Origin: Chryseobacterium rhizosphaerae
GTDB lineage: Bacteria > Bacteroidota > Bacteroidia > Flavobacteriales > Weeksellaceae
Direction: 5' to 3'
Assembly (NCBI RefSeq): GCF_003385455.1
Contig: NZ_QNUF01000030.1
Coordinates: 1-62,812 of the forward strand
Length of the DNA: 62,812 nucleotides
Part shown: positions 45,252-54,287 of the stretch, in pieces
How the letters are laid out: the number at the start of each line of letters is the position of its first letter
Position numbering within the stretch: position 1 is the first letter of the stretch
Notes under the pieces: generated by a model
Seen by the model: only the letters and a program-made list of their open reading frames with translations
Told to the model about the DNA's origin: nothing
Databases searched by the model: none
Translations under genes and position numbers: made by a program

Positions 45252-45905
45252 TTAGTAAGCGGCTGTAAAACGTTCACGGATGTGATTATTCTGTTCCAAT
45301 TCATCTACTAAAACTACGGCTACATCTTCAACAGAAAGACGGCTTCTTCCGTTGTCGTCAAATACGGGAGTTTCCAATGATGTCCTATACTGTGCAGTTC
45401 TTGCTCCTACATTAGCCTGATTCATTTCTACTGCCGGGCTGAAGAAAGTCCAATCCAATGTATTATTTTCTTTGATTTTGTTTAAATAATCTCTTGCTGC
45501 CGTTGCTCCCGGTTTGTATGCTTCCGGGAAATCAGGAGTATCCACAATCTGTACGTTGTCCGGAGTATATAGGCTTCCTGCTCCTCCTACTACGATAAGT
45601 CTTTTTACGCCTGCCTGTCCTACTGCTTTTTCAATGTTTACAGAACCATTTAAGAAATCATTGTAAAGGTTTGGATTCGTCCATCCGGCATTGAAAGCAC
45701 TGATTACAGCATCACTTCCTTTTAGAGCATCTGCCAATTCATCTACATTGTTTACGTCAACACTTTTTGCCGTTACATTCTCTTGTGTTTTCACCTTCGA
45801 TGCATCTCTTACCAAAGCCTCTACCGAATACCCTCTTTCAGTTAATTCTGTTACCACGTGTGCTCCTACAAATCCTGTTGCACCTATTACTGCTACTTTT
45901 TTCAT
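45252..45905 (-). CDS. NAD(P)H-binding NmrA-like oxidoreductase
   Basis: A 217-residue atypical SDR. It opens KKVAVIGATGFVGAHVVTEL (GxxGxxG), then VDVNNVDELADALKGSDAVI, RLIVVGGAGSLY and the LDWTFFSPAVEM segment. It lacks the Tyr-x3-Lys pair, as in NmrA/YwnB-like redox-responsive proteins. An operator identical to that of the rrf2 promoter lies 22 bases upstream of its start (45928-45946), so the Rrf2 regulator probably controls it. Confidence 0.88.
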   Translation of the reverse strand: MKKVAVIGATGFVGAHVVTELTERGYSVEALVRDASKVKTQENVTAKSVDVNNVDELADALKGSDAVISAFNAGWTNPNLYNDFLNGSVNIEKAVGQAGVKRLIVVGGAGSLYTPDNVQIVDTPDFPEAYKPGATAARDYLNKIKENNTLDWTFFSPAVEMNQANVGARTAQYRTSLETPVFDDNGRSRLSVEDVAVVLVDELEQNNHIRERFTAAY

Positions 45906-45927
45906 AATGTTATATTTTAAATTAAAT

Positions 45928-45946
45928 TGTAATAAAATTTGTTACA
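45928..45946. promoter_or_regulatory. Rrf2 operator copy 1
   Basis: On the minus strand TGTAACAAATTTTATTACA, a near-perfect palindrome (8 of 9 arm positions), identical over 19 bases to the site at 46411-46429. Confidence 0.7.
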
Positions 45947-45964
45947 TTTATAGTTAAAAAAATT

Positions 45965-46375
45965 TTATTCGAACTGATCAGCGAATTCTCTCAATGATTT
46001 ATCTCCTAAAAAGTTAACTACCAATTGATCTGTTTCTTCAAATAATGTATTTAAATGAACATTGATTTCCTTTCCAACGCTACATGCAGGATTGGGGTTC
46101 TGATTTTTTTTGCCCAATACTTCTGTATTTTTTACCGCTTTATAGATCTCAGAAATTGTAATCAATTCTTCATTCTTTGCCAGCTGGCTCCCTCCTTCTT
46201 TTCCTTGTCTGCTAGCAATAAGACCCGCTTCTCTCAATACACTCATCTCCTTTCGGACAATTACCGGATTTACATTGATACTACCGGCAATCCATTCTGA
46301 AGTGAGCCACTCCTGAGGACTTTTTGCCAATAAGGTCATAATATGTACTGCCGTAGCAAATCTTGTATTGTTCAT
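45965..46375 (-). CDS. Rrf2-family transcriptional regulator
   Basis: A 136-residue winged-helix protein: FATAVHIMTLLAKSP, SINVNPVIVRKEMSVLREAG, ASRQGKEGGSQLAK and the dimerisation helix near the end. Only one cysteine (NPACSVG) is present, so it does not carry the three-cysteine iron-sulphur site of IscR or NsrR and is more like HypR/YwnA-type thiol sensors (inference). Two identical palindromes, over its own -33 box and before the NmrA gene, are the likely operators. Confidence 0.88.
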   Translation of the reverse strand: MNNTRFATAVHIMTLLAKSPQEWLTSEWIAGSINVNPVIVRKEMSVLREAGLIASRQGKEGGSQLAKNEELITISEIYKAVKNTEVLGKKNQNPNPACSVGKEINVHLNTLFEETDQLVVNFLGDKSLREFADQFE

Positions 46376-46388
46376 TATAATTACATGG

Positions 46389-46418
46389 CAAAGGTAAGCA
46401 TTTTTTTAATTGTAACAA
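46389..46418 (-). promoter_or_regulatory. Promoter of the rrf2 operon
   Basis: On the minus strand: TTG (46416-46418), 19 bases, TACCTTTG (46389-46396). The TTG lies inside operator 2, fitting autorepression. Confidence 0.7.
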
Positions 46419-46429
46419 ATTTTATTACA
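46411..46429. promoter_or_regulatory. Rrf2 operator copy 2
   Basis: TGTAACAAATTTTATTACA on the plus strand, over the -33 element of the rrf2 promoter. Confidence 0.7.
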
Positions 46430-46441
46430 ATTATTTTTTTC

Positions 46442-47392
46442 TTACAGTATAAGACGGTCCAGATCCAATAAGAGATAACTTATATTTTGATTGATCTTTC
46501 GGGTAGCAGACTGCATCTGATTGAGCATCGATGCACGACTGTGAAGATCTCCGGCCCTGTAGATCCCCCCGTCACTGAAAATCACCGAATGATCAGCAGC
46601 GTCTTTATTACCGTCGAACTGATAATGCAGCCATATTTCTTTTATGTTGGCAATAATAGATTTTTTTTCCATGCTTGAAAACCTTTTCTCGGTATACATA
46701 TACCAAATAAACGGAGGAAAATTCGATGATCCCAATTTTTCTGTCCAGATATCCCTCAGCAGATTTCTATTATGGATAAATTCCACTTTTCTTCCTTTCG
46801 GGTTAAGTGTTGCCAACCCAAAGCCGGCTCCTAAAGCTCCCCCGCCAATATCAATTGCATTACTCCATCCATCACTTTTTACAATACCACCGGCTATGGA
46901 AGCTGCTGCCCCTGCAATGATAGAATATAAAATCAGTTTATTATTTCTGGAACTGTTAAGATCATTCACATAATTTTCAATTTGCTCTACCCTTTCTCCT
47001 TCACAATCAAATTCTGCGGCAACAGCATCCAATTCCGTTAAGGAAATAGCAATCTTGTTATTGATCTTTCCTTTAAGCTGCAAAACTTTAAGCTGGGAAG
47101 TAATAGAAGAGTCTTTTTTAAGCTCTATAATTTTATATACCTCATCCAGATTATTCAAGGCATTCAGGATCAGAATACTTTGCTCAGAAAGTACATTTTT
47201 AAGTTCTTTATTAGCTGTCAGAATGGAGTCAGAATTATACGAAGGCAGTTTGTTAATAAAGTTGTATTTAAAGGGTGCCTTACAATAGCTATCCTTCAGG
47301 GTCAATATATTCTGTTGAATAGCCTGAGTTTTTCTGGAAACACAAGATATCATTAAGCTAAAAATAGCCAAAAGGTAGAATAGATTTTTCAT
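46442..47392 (-). CDS. Hypothetical lipoprotein
   Basis: A 316-residue predicted lipoprotein (LAIFSLMISC lipobox, Cys17). After a helical region (about 20-145) comes a glycine-rich hydrophobic segment (LILYSIIAGAAASIAGGIV and GGGALGAGFGLATL, about 152-200) that could insert in a membrane, then a soluble tail. I do not recognise the family. It stands alone between the rrf2 promoter and a terminator. Confidence 0.65.
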   Translation of the reverse strand: MKNLFYLLAIFSLMISCVSRKTQAIQQNILTLKDSYCKAPFKYNFINKLPSYNSDSILTANKELKNVLSEQSILILNALNNLDEVYKIIELKKDSSITSQLKVLQLKGKINNKIAISLTELDAVAAEFDCEGERVEQIENYVNDLNSSRNNKLILYSIIAGAAASIAGGIVKSDGWSNAIDIGGGALGAGFGLATLNPKGRKVEFIHNRNLLRDIWTEKLGSSNFPPFIWYMYTEKRFSSMEKKSIIANIKEIWLHYQFDGNKDAADHSVIFSDGGIYRAGDLHSRASMLNQMQSATRKINQNISYLLLDLDRLIL

Positions 47393-47498
47393 TCATTTAT
47401 AAAATTTGTGCAGTATCTGAATGACCATAATCATGATTGACTGTTTCCAGACAACTATGTTTTTATAATGATTCATTTATACGAATATAATACAAATA

Positions 47499-47531
47499 AA
47501 AAAATTTACCTGAGTTCAGGTAAATTTTTTA
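47499..47531 (-). terminator. Terminator of the FKBP gene
   Basis: AAAATTTACCTGA, loop GTT, CAGGTAAATTTT, with A/T runs on both sides; likely bidirectional. Confidence 0.7.
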
Positions 47532-47549
47532 ATCTATTTTTAAGAAGAA

Positions 47550-47984
47550 TTATTTAATATCCAGTAATTCAACTTCAAAAACAAGCGTACTGTTAGGTCC
47601 GATTTCTTTGCTGATTTCCTGATCTCCATAGGCTAAATGCGGAGGAATAATCAATCTCCATTTGCTTCCCACCGACATAAGCTGAAGAGCTTCTGTCCAT
47701 CCTGAAATTACTCTGTTTAAAGGAAAAGATGCAGGAGTACCTCTTTTTACAGAGCTATCGAAAACTTTACCTGAAATAGTAGTTCCATGATAGTGGCATT
47801 TTACAGTAGACTTAGGTCCTGGCTTGGCACCATCTCCTTCAGTAATGATTTCATACTGCAAACCGCTTGGCAATTGTACAACACTTTCTCTCTTACCGTA
47901 CTCTACCATATATTCCTTACCATCATTAAGGTTTTTTTCTGCCAATTCTTTTTTACGTTTAAATAACAAATCTGCTACTCCCAT
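47550..47984 (-). CDS. FKBP-type peptidyl-prolyl cis-trans isomerase
   Basis: A 144-residue cytoplasmic isomerase without signal peptide. The FKBP fold is complete: YHGTTISGKVFDSSVKRGTP, FPLNRVISGWTEALQLM, GSKWRLIIPPHLAYG and STLVFEVELLDI. It speeds proline isomerisation in folding proteins. A TATCTTTG element at 47999-48006 (minus strand) is a likely -7 box. Confidence 0.93.
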   Translation of the reverse strand: MGVADLLFKRKKELAEKNLNDGKEYMVEYGKRESVVQLPSGLQYEIITEGDGAKPGPKSTVKCHYHGTTISGKVFDSSVKRGTPASFPLNRVISGWTEALQLMSVGSKWRLIIPPHLAYGDQEISKEIGPNSTLVFEVELLDIK

Positions 47985-48207
47985 ACTTTAATTTTTTACA
48001 AAGATAAGATTTGTTGCCGGAAATTGGAAGTCAGAAACAGAGAGTATTATTAATCAATCACTTAAAAAATATTTATTCTGATCCTATTTCTTAATACCGT
48101 TTAATATTTCAGCTTTCGGTGCGTCATCTCAGTAAAATTCAAACATTTGTAATACTCAGTTAACACAGATTCCGAAACTTGGCGTTATAATTGAATTTAA
48201 AAACTAA

Positions 48208-49218
48208 ATGCCAACACCACTAAAATATAATAAGAAATTCGATGAACTCAATGAAGAGGAAAAGAAGCTTTTGGAGATCAATAAAAAATCGATTGCAGAT
48301 TTTGTTGAGCAATCCTCTTCTATCAGTGATGTCAATTATGCCACAAGAAATGCTCATGCAAAAACCTATGCTGTAGCTGAAGGAACATTATGGGTGAATC
48401 CCAATATTCCTGAATCGCTGCATGCTTTTTTTGATAAAGAGAAATTTGATCTTATCATCAGGTTCTCCAATGCTCAGCCCACCATTAATAATGCTAAAAA
48501 AGATATTCCTGCGTATGGAATGGCAGTACAGATTAAAGATGAAAATGGAGGCCTTCTTGCCAATTTTCCATTGGCCAATTTTCCTTTATTCCCTGTTAAT
48601 TCTGTTTCCACTTTTTTAAAGCTATTTACTGCTATCAACAGATCGTATATGAAAAAATGGAGTGGTCTATTTCCTATACTCGCTCAGGCAGTTAAAATAA
48701 TCCCTGCAGTTTTAACGGGTTCTTTCTTAAAAAATATGGTAAAGCTTATGCGCAAGAAAAATGATTTTATTCTGTCCTTTGATTATCATTCAGTAGGAGC
48801 CTATCGTTTTGGGGATTATATGATCAAGATAAAATTAAGCCCAAAATCTGTAGATAAGAATATGGGTAAGAATCAAAAAATAAAAGATACCTTAAAAACT
48901 TATTTTCAGACTCATGACTTCACAGCTGATGTTTTGATCCAGTTCTGCTATGACTTAAAAGATCAGCCTATCAATAAGCTGAATGTGGAATGGAAAAACT
49001 CACCTTATGTTAAAATTGGTGAACTGAAGATCAATAAAGGTTCTTTACTTAACGCACAAACCTGCACGAATGAACTTCTTTCATTCAATCCTTTTGAAAG
49101 CAAAACTATTTTTCAGCCCGTAGGAAAAATACAGAAGCTTCGGGACGAAGCATACAAGGTTTCTGTACAGACCAGAAGGAAAATAAATAAACTCTTACAT
49201 GGAAAAGGAGCTTTATAA
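48208..49218 (+). CDS. Catalase-like heme protein
   Basis: A 336-residue member of the small catalase-related (SrpA-like) branch. The distal histidine motif is RNAHAKTYAVAEGTLWV, followed by LIIRFSNAQP; SFDYHSVGAYRFGDY lies in the middle, and the proximal tyrosine region is FQPVGKIQKLRDEAYKVS. It is shorter than monofunctional catalases (about 480 residues or more) and lacks their flavodoxin domain. Peroxidase or hydroperoxide-related activity is likely; true catalase activity is uncertain. Confidence 0.82.
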   Translation: MPTPLKYNKKFDELNEEEKKLLEINKKSIADFVEQSSSISDVNYATRNAHAKTYAVAEGTLWVNPNIPESLHAFFDKEKFDLIIRFSNAQPTINNAKKDIPAYGMAVQIKDENGGLLANFPLANFPLFPVNSVSTFLKLFTAINRSYMKKWSGLFPILAQAVKIIPAVLTGSFLKNMVKLMRKKNDFILSFDYHSVGAYRFGDYMIKIKLSPKSVDKNMGKNQKIKDTLKTYFQTHDFTADVLIQFCYDLKDQPINKLNVEWKNSPYVKIGELKINKGSLLNAQTCTNELLSFNPFESKTIFQPVGKIQKLRDEAYKVSVQTRRKINKLLHGKGAL

Positions 49219-49265
49219 ATCAGCCTGACACTAAGAAAGACTGTCATGATAACAGTCTCTTGGTT

Positions 49266-49679
49266 TTATCTGAACTTCCTGTCTTTTTCAGTAATCGACA
49301 GATCATTGATGCTTGCATACCTTTTCTGCATGAGTCCGTTTTCATCAAATTCCCAGTTCTCATTTCCATAGGCCCTGAACCAGTTGCCATCTTTTGTTTG
49401 ATATTCATATTCAAAACGAACCGCAATACGGTTGTCAGTATGTGCCCAGTATTCTTTTTTGAGTTTATAATGGAGTTCTCTTTCCCATTTCTTACGAAGA
49501 AATATAACAATCTCTTCTCTTCCATTGATAAAGGTATCCCTATTTCTCCACTCACTGTTTATTGTATATGCTTTAGATACTTTTTCGGGGTCCTGACTGT
49601 TCCAGGCATCTTCTGCCATTTGAATTTTTTCCAACGCCGTTTCAAGAGTGAAAGGGGGAAGCGGATGTTTCTGTTCCAT
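49266..49679 (-). CDS. DUF1348 NTF2-like protein
   Basis: A 137-residue SnoaL/NTF2-fold protein of the DUF1348 type: LEKIQMAEDAWNSQDPEKVS, SEWRNRDTFINGREEIVIFL, RIAVRFEYEYQTKDGNW and NENWEFDENGLMQKRYASIN. Function of the family is unknown. It starts 3 bases after the TetR gene stop, so the two form an operon and the regulator probably controls it. Confidence 0.88.
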   Translation of the reverse strand: MEQKHPLPPFTLETALEKIQMAEDAWNSQDPEKVSKAYTINSEWRNRDTFINGREEIVIFLRKKWERELHYKLKKEYWAHTDNRIAVRFEYEYQTKDGNWFRAYGNENWEFDENGLMQKRYASINDLSITEKDRKFR

Positions 49680-49682
49680 TGT

Positions 49683-50210
49683 TTATTGTATTAAATTGGT
49701 GACTATTCTTTTTGTTTTCTCAATCAATTCATTAGACTTGAAAAGCTGACTTTCAATGATACTGCTCTCAAAAAGCATATACATATGATCGGAAAGTACA
49801 TCATCCGCCAACAATTCTAAAAAGTAGTTTCTAAGGTCCGCTTTATGTGACTGAATTACGCTGAGTATTTTGACATTATCCATTGGGATTTCTGATAAAA
49901 TATTCAGAAAGCTGCATCCTCTGAAGTTTTCCTTCTGATTCATATAGATTAAAAAATCAAAAGCACTGATGATTTTAGACTGATGATCTTTTGCCTGTGA
50001 TGAAAAATGATGAAGTTCGCTGAACCAAAACTGATGTCTTACCTTCAAAAATTCTACACATAGGTCTTCTTTGGATTTAAAGTGCAGATAAAAACTTGCT
50101 TTAGCAACTCCTGCATCGGAAATGATCTGATTGATACCCGTGGAATTATATCCCTGTTTTACAAACAAATCAAATGTTGTTTCAATTATTCTGTCTCTTG
50201 GAGAATTCAT
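49683..50210 (-). CDS. TetR/AcrR-family regulator
   Basis: A 175-residue repressor. The N-terminal HTH is DRIIETTFDLFVKQGYNSTG then IISDAGVAKASFYLHFKSKEDL; the rest is the helical ligand domain. It is auto-regulated to judge from the 18-bp palindrome that overlaps its -33 box (50253-50270), and leads an operon with the DUF1348 protein. The inducer is unknown. Confidence 0.92.
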   Translation of the reverse strand: MNSPRDRIIETTFDLFVKQGYNSTGINQIISDAGVAKASFYLHFKSKEDLCVEFLKVRHQFWFSELHHFSSQAKDHQSKIISAFDFLIYMNQKENFRGCSFLNILSEIPMDNVKILSVIQSHKADLRNYFLELLADDVLSDHMYMLFESSIIESQLFKSNELIEKTKRIVTNLIQ

Positions 50211-50229
50211 CTCTTTTTGTTTTGTATGA

Positions 50230-50260
50230 CAAATGTATGATAAAAAAACAAAACAGACAA
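50230..50260 (-). promoter_or_regulatory. Promoter of the tetR operon
   Basis: On the minus strand: TTG (50258-50260), 20 bases, TACATTTG (50230-50237). Confidence 0.65.
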
Positions 50261-50270
50261 ACTTGTCTGT
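50253..50270. promoter_or_regulatory. TetR-type operator
   Basis: ACAGACAA-AC-TTGTCTGT is a perfect 18-bp palindrome covering the -33 element of the tetR promoter. Confidence 0.7.
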
Positions 50271-50295
50271 CTGTTTTAATATGAGGCCATAAGAA

Positions 50296-50322
50296 AACCC
50301 TGAGGTTTACTTCTCAGGGCTT
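50296..50322 (-). terminator. Terminator of the Ter operon
   Basis: CCCTGAG, 8-base loop, CTCAGGG. T-runs flank both sides; it lies just after terC on the minus strand. Confidence 0.7.
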
Positions 50323-50341
50323 TTTTTTATTTTAAAAACGT

Positions 50342-51382
50342 TTAGTCTTCTAATTTTTCTTTTTCCGCTTCTTCTTTTTCAGGGAATATAATGGATAAAA
50401 GAACCGAGATTACCAATACGCCTCCTACAATTCCTAAAGAAACAGGAGATGGAATGTGAATCCACGGTGCAATAAGCATTTTAACTCCAATAAATGAAAG
50501 GATAATGGCCAGACCGTATGGAAGTTTGCTGAACATGTGAATAAAGTTTGCCAGTAGGAAATATAATGATCTAAGACCTAAGATAGCAAAGATGTTCGAT
50601 GTGTAAAGAATGAAAGGATCATTTGAGATCGCAAAGATTGCCGGAATAGAATCCACAGCAAAAAGAACGTCTGTAAATTCAATAACCCCCACCACTACTA
50701 AAAGAGGTGTTGCCATCTTAATTCCATTCTGAATGGTGAAGAATTTGTCACCATCATAATTGTCAGAAACTTTCCAGAAGCTTTTAATCAGTCTTGCTCC
50801 TGCTGTATTGCTGTAGTCTTCATCGTCATCATCGCCTCCGTCACCCCAGGATTTGATTCCTGCGTACACAAGAAACAGTCCGAACAGGGCCATCACTACA
50901 TTGATCTGTACTGGTTTTCCGAAAACATTCATTTCAGGAAGATAAGTAAGGTTAATAAGTCCTACCCCAGCAAAGATAAATATAGCTCTGAATATCAGTG
51001 CACCGATAATTCCCCAGAACAACACTTTATGATGAAGGTATTTCGGAACTTTAAAGAAGCCGAAAACAAGAATAAACACGAATAAGTTATCCACAGAAAG
51101 GGCTTTCTCGATCCAGTAGGCGGCCTGATACTGTGTAAATTTCTCTACCGCAATAGCATGACTTTCCGGTGTTCCGTCTGTATTGAAAACCCAATACACT
51201 ACGCCTGAAAAGATCATAGAAAGTGAGATCCACACGATAGACCAGATGGTCGCTTCTTTGGACGAGACTTCGTGACTTTTTTTATTGAATACCCCTAAAT
51301 CCAGGAGCAGCATGATAACAACCGTTATCGCGAATCCCCAGACCAGGCCAGGGTGCAGTTCTAAAATACTTTGATGTTCCAC
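50342..51382 (-). CDS. terC: TerC/Alx-family integral membrane protein
   Basis: A 346-residue protein with about nine helices. The acidic membrane motif ALSVDNLFVFILVFGFF and the later EFTDVLFAVDSIPAIFAIS carry the paired aspartates typical of TerC; an acidic cytoplasmic loop (GDGGDDDDEDY) lies between. TerC/Alx proteins have been linked to tellurite resistance and manganese export. It is the last gene of the Ter operon, 87 bases after the TerD-like gene. Confidence 0.92.
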   Translation of the reverse strand: MEHQSILELHPGLVWGFAITVVIMLLLDLGVFNKKSHEVSSKEATIWSIVWISLSMIFSGVVYWVFNTDGTPESHAIAVEKFTQYQAAYWIEKALSVDNLFVFILVFGFFKVPKYLHHKVLFWGIIGALIFRAIFIFAGVGLINLTYLPEMNVFGKPVQINVVMALFGLFLVYAGIKSWGDGGDDDDEDYSNTAGARLIKSFWKVSDNYDGDKFFTIQNGIKMATPLLVVVGVIEFTDVLFAVDSIPAIFAISNDPFILYTSNIFAILGLRSLYFLLANFIHMFSKLPYGLAIILSFIGVKMLIAPWIHIPSPVSLGIVGGVLVISVLLSIIFPEKEEAEKEKLED

Positions 51383-51469
51383 TTGAGTTATATGTTATTA
51401 TATGATAAAAGCAATAAGTGTACAAGGTACAAATACTGCTAATTTATTTATCTATTGATTGATAATTGT

Positions 51470-52078
51470 TTATAAGTAATTCATCTGTACAGTCTGAATT
51501 GTCTGTTCCAGTTTTCTATCTGCTGTAGGATCTCCGATCGCATTGAACTTCCATTCTCCGTTTCTCTTATAGAATACTCCCATTACCATAGCAACATGTC
51601 CTCTGAAAGAGGCATCGTTTGCGATATCATATTTAGCAAAAACTTCTCTTACGTTGGTAGGAGATCCTTCATAAATACGGATAGAAGCAAAAGGAATTGT
51701 TCCGAAATCCTGACCTTGGTAACTGTTTAGAACCATGGCAACATGTTCGATATTGGGTTCCAGTTGGCTGAAATCTACTGTAATTACTTCATTATCCAAA
51801 CCATCATCTCCATTTATATCCCCTGTAAGGTCATCTCCACTGTGCTTTACAGATCCGTTTCTGGACTTTAGGTTTCCGAAATAAATGACTTCTGTTACAT
51901 TTTTGTTTGAATCATATAAAATACAGCTTCCATCTAAGTCTACTGCTTCTTTTTTAGTTCCAAAAAGACCTTTTTTTTCAATTGCTCCCCAGTTGATTCC
52001 TACACAAGCTTGGGAAAGTTCTGCGCCGTTTTCTTTTTTAAGGTTAATTCTTTGACCTTTTTGTAAGTTGATAGCCAT
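51470..52078 (-). CDS. TerD-family protein 1
   Basis: A 202-residue TerD/CABP-type protein: MAINLQKGQRINLKKENG, the VDLDGSCILYD strand, the calcium-binding segment HSGDDLTGDINGDDGLDNE and IPFASIRIYEG. The family folds as two beta-sheets that bind Ca2+ and act with TerC and TelA in a stress response. Only about half the sequence matches TerD 2 (54288-54845), so the duplication is old. Confidence 0.92.
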   Translation of the reverse strand: MAINLQKGQRINLKKENGAELSQACVGINWGAIEKKGLFGTKKEAVDLDGSCILYDSNKNVTEVIYFGNLKSRNGSVKHSGDDLTGDINGDDGLDNEVITVDFSQLEPNIEHVAMVLNSYQGQDFGTIPFASIRIYEGSPTNVREVFAKYDIANDASFRGHVAMVMGVFYKRNGEWKFNAIGDPTADRKLEQTIQTVQMNYL

Positions 52079-52151
52079 CTTTTTATGTTTAGTTGTTATT
52101 TACTTTTTTTGTGAAAGAGCGGATTGGCTTTTTCACTTTTCAAATTTCGTA

Positions 52152-53099
52152 TCAGTTATTATTCAAATTCAAATTAAGCATTGCCCTCAGGATATTTGTT
52201 TCTTCATCAAAATCAAATATTTTGCTCATAATATCTATATTTTCCAGGTTTTTTAAATAGTCTTTCAAAACACCTTCCACTTCTGTGGGTATACTGCGTT
52301 TTCTTTCGTTCATACTATTTTCCAGGTATTCATTTTTCCTTTTCAACTGATCGATAATAGTGCCCTGATTCGATTGATTTTCAGAAATATCGAGTTGATC
52401 CAGTTCTTTGTCAAAAAGATAAAGTTTCTTTTCGTCTACACTGAAAATAAAATAATCATCAGACTGAAAGATCTTGAAAAGTTCATACTCATGAATTCCA
52501 AAAAGGTAGCCACAAACAAAACGTACTTTAAATCCCTGTATATTAAGTCTCCCCAACAGTTTTCTTTCAATGGAATAATCCAGATACTGATAGGCAGGAA
52601 AAGATTCAGACTTCAGCAGCGATTCATCAGCTTCGGTTCTGTAAAATTCCTGAGCATACTTCTTATGGAAATAGAGTACATTATCCCAATTGGCGGTAAA
52701 AACATCTTCCGTAAGATCTTTATACAATGTTTTCAAATGTTGTGAAAATACACCACTGTACATTTTCCTGTCCGTCTGAAAACTGTCTACCCGTCTTTCT
52801 TCAAAACCTGAAATATATTTTTTATTAATACCAATTTCATTGATGACAGTCAGCATATCATTTTCCTTCTGTCTTTTGATTTTGGTCAGCAATTCTATAA
52901 GGCTGTCGGTATATTGAAGGTGAAAAAGCTCCAGTTTGCTATAATCCAAAGCAGTATTCTCCTGGAACAGATTGTGGATAATATCTGTTTTGATGTAAAT
53001 GGATATTATGTCAATATGTTCAAAAAAATTAGCCAGAAGTTTAAGCTTTGTTAACCTTCTTTTGCTTTGCGACAATATGGTTGCTGCATCATCCCCCAC
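52152..53099 (-). CDS. Uncharacterised protein of the Ter operon
   Basis: A 315-residue soluble protein, largely helical: KLKLLANFFEHIDIISIYIK, LEDVFTANWDNVLYFHKKY-like segments (here DLTEDVFTANWDNVLYFHKK), QGFKVRFVCGYLFGIHEYEL and a C-terminal helix (VEGVLKDYLKNLENIDIMSK). I do not recognise the family. It sits between telA and terD on one strand, so a role in the Ter complex is likely. The start is a GTG at 53099; no ATG is available in frame nearby. Confidence 0.7.
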   Translation of the reverse strand: MGDDAATILSQSKRRLTKLKLLANFFEHIDIISIYIKTDIIHNLFQENTALDYSKLELFHLQYTDSLIELLTKIKRQKENDMLTVINEIGINKKYISGFEERRVDSFQTDRKMYSGVFSQHLKTLYKDLTEDVFTANWDNVLYFHKKYAQEFYRTEADESLLKSESFPAYQYLDYSIERKLLGRLNIQGFKVRFVCGYLFGIHEYELFKIFQSDDYFIFSVDEKKLYLFDKELDQLDISENQSNQGTIIDQLKRKNEYLENSMNERKRSIPTEVEGVLKDYLKNLENIDIMSKIFDFDEETNILRAMLNLNLNNN

Positions 53100-53115
53100 C
53101 TTGGTACCCTGTTAA

Positions 53116-54285
53116 TTAACCTCTGACATTAGCTTTTAATTCATGCTCCAATGTCTGAAGATCCTGATCCAGTTTTCTTCGGTTATCAGCACCTTGCTTC
53201 TGGATCTGTTTCACTTCGTTTAGCGTATTGATAAGCATTGAAGTTGTTTCTCTTAGTGTTTCTACAGATACAATAGTCTGTTCATTGGCTCTGGCTACAT
53301 TCACTGAATTCTGACCAAGACGTTCTGCATTCTTTTTTAAGATAGCCTCAGTAGTGGAAGATACTTTCTGCTGAATTTCAATATTCTGTTGCTGTCTGTA
53401 CATGGCAACAGCCAGAGAAAGCTGGTTTTTCCATACCGGAAGTGTCGTGGTAAGAATTGTTTGTGCTTTTTCAGCAATAGAAACATTATTATTCTGTACT
53501 AATCTGATCTGTGGCAGCGACTGCATCATGATGACACGTACCACCTTAAGATCAGCCATTCTTCTGTCTAATCTTGCAATGAAATCTCTTTTATCTGCAA
53601 TCTGATAGTCCTGATAGCTTTCAGGGCTGGCTTCCATCAAGGCAAGCTCTCCTGCAGCTCTTTCCATTCTTACATTTCCAGCAATTACCAGCTCTTCTAT
53701 TTGCTTAATGGAATTTACATTACTTTCAAAAATAGTCTGCAATACAGCATTATCTTTTGTAGAAGTAATGATCCCCGCATTTACTTTATAAGAGATCTGC
53801 TCAATATTATTGATGATCTTATCATATTTTGTAAATAGGTTTTCCACCTGAGTCATGATCTTTTTCATGAAAGGCAATTTGCTTAGGAAACTCTTTACTT
53901 TATTTCCATTAAGCTCTTCTACGTCTACATAATTAAGCTCTACCAAAAGATCATTGATAAGTACACCTACTTCTCCTGAGTTTGATCTTCTTACATTTCC
54001 TAAGAAACTGTCACTCTGGTTCGATAATGTTTTCTGAAGCTCAGCTCCAAAATTCACAATAGATCCCGGATTAGCTTCGTCAATGGAGTTGGCAAGAAGC
54101 TCGTACTTCTGGCGTTCTTCCGGCTGCAACTGACTAAGGCTTACATTTCCCTCTCTGTCTACAAGAACTGCCGGTGCTGCATTTTGAACAGGCTGACTCG
54201 GCGGAGCCATTGGCGTAGGTTCAAATGTTTTAAGAGGTTCAATTGATCCTAGTGGATCTATGGGTTGATTTTCCTGATTATCCAT
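53116..54285 (-). CDS. telA: TelA-family toxic anion resistance protein
   Basis: A 389-residue cytoplasmic protein, mostly long helices after a Pro-rich N-terminus. KLPFMKKIMTQVENLFTKYD, EQISYKVNAGIITSTKDNAV and PQIRLVQNNNVSIAEKAQ are TelA-type segments. TelA proteins are linked to tellurite and antimicrobial stress, with TerD partners. It is 2 bases from the upstream terD gene and in the same operon. Confidence 0.9.
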   Translation of the reverse strand: MDNQENQPIDPLGSIEPLKTFEPTPMAPPSQPVQNAAPAVLVDREGNVSLSQLQPEERQKYELLANSIDEANPGSIVNFGAELQKTLSNQSDSFLGNVRRSNSGEVGVLINDLLVELNYVDVEELNGNKVKSFLSKLPFMKKIMTQVENLFTKYDKIINNIEQISYKVNAGIITSTKDNAVLQTIFESNVNSIKQIEELVIAGNVRMERAAGELALMEASPESYQDYQIADKRDFIARLDRRMADLKVVRVIMMQSLPQIRLVQNNNVSIAEKAQTILTTTLPVWKNQLSLAVAMYRQQQNIEIQQKVSSTTEAILKKNAERLGQNSVNVARANEQTIVSVETLRETTSMLINTLNEVKQIQKQGADNRRKLDQDLQTLEHELKANVRG

Positions 54286-54287
54286 AC

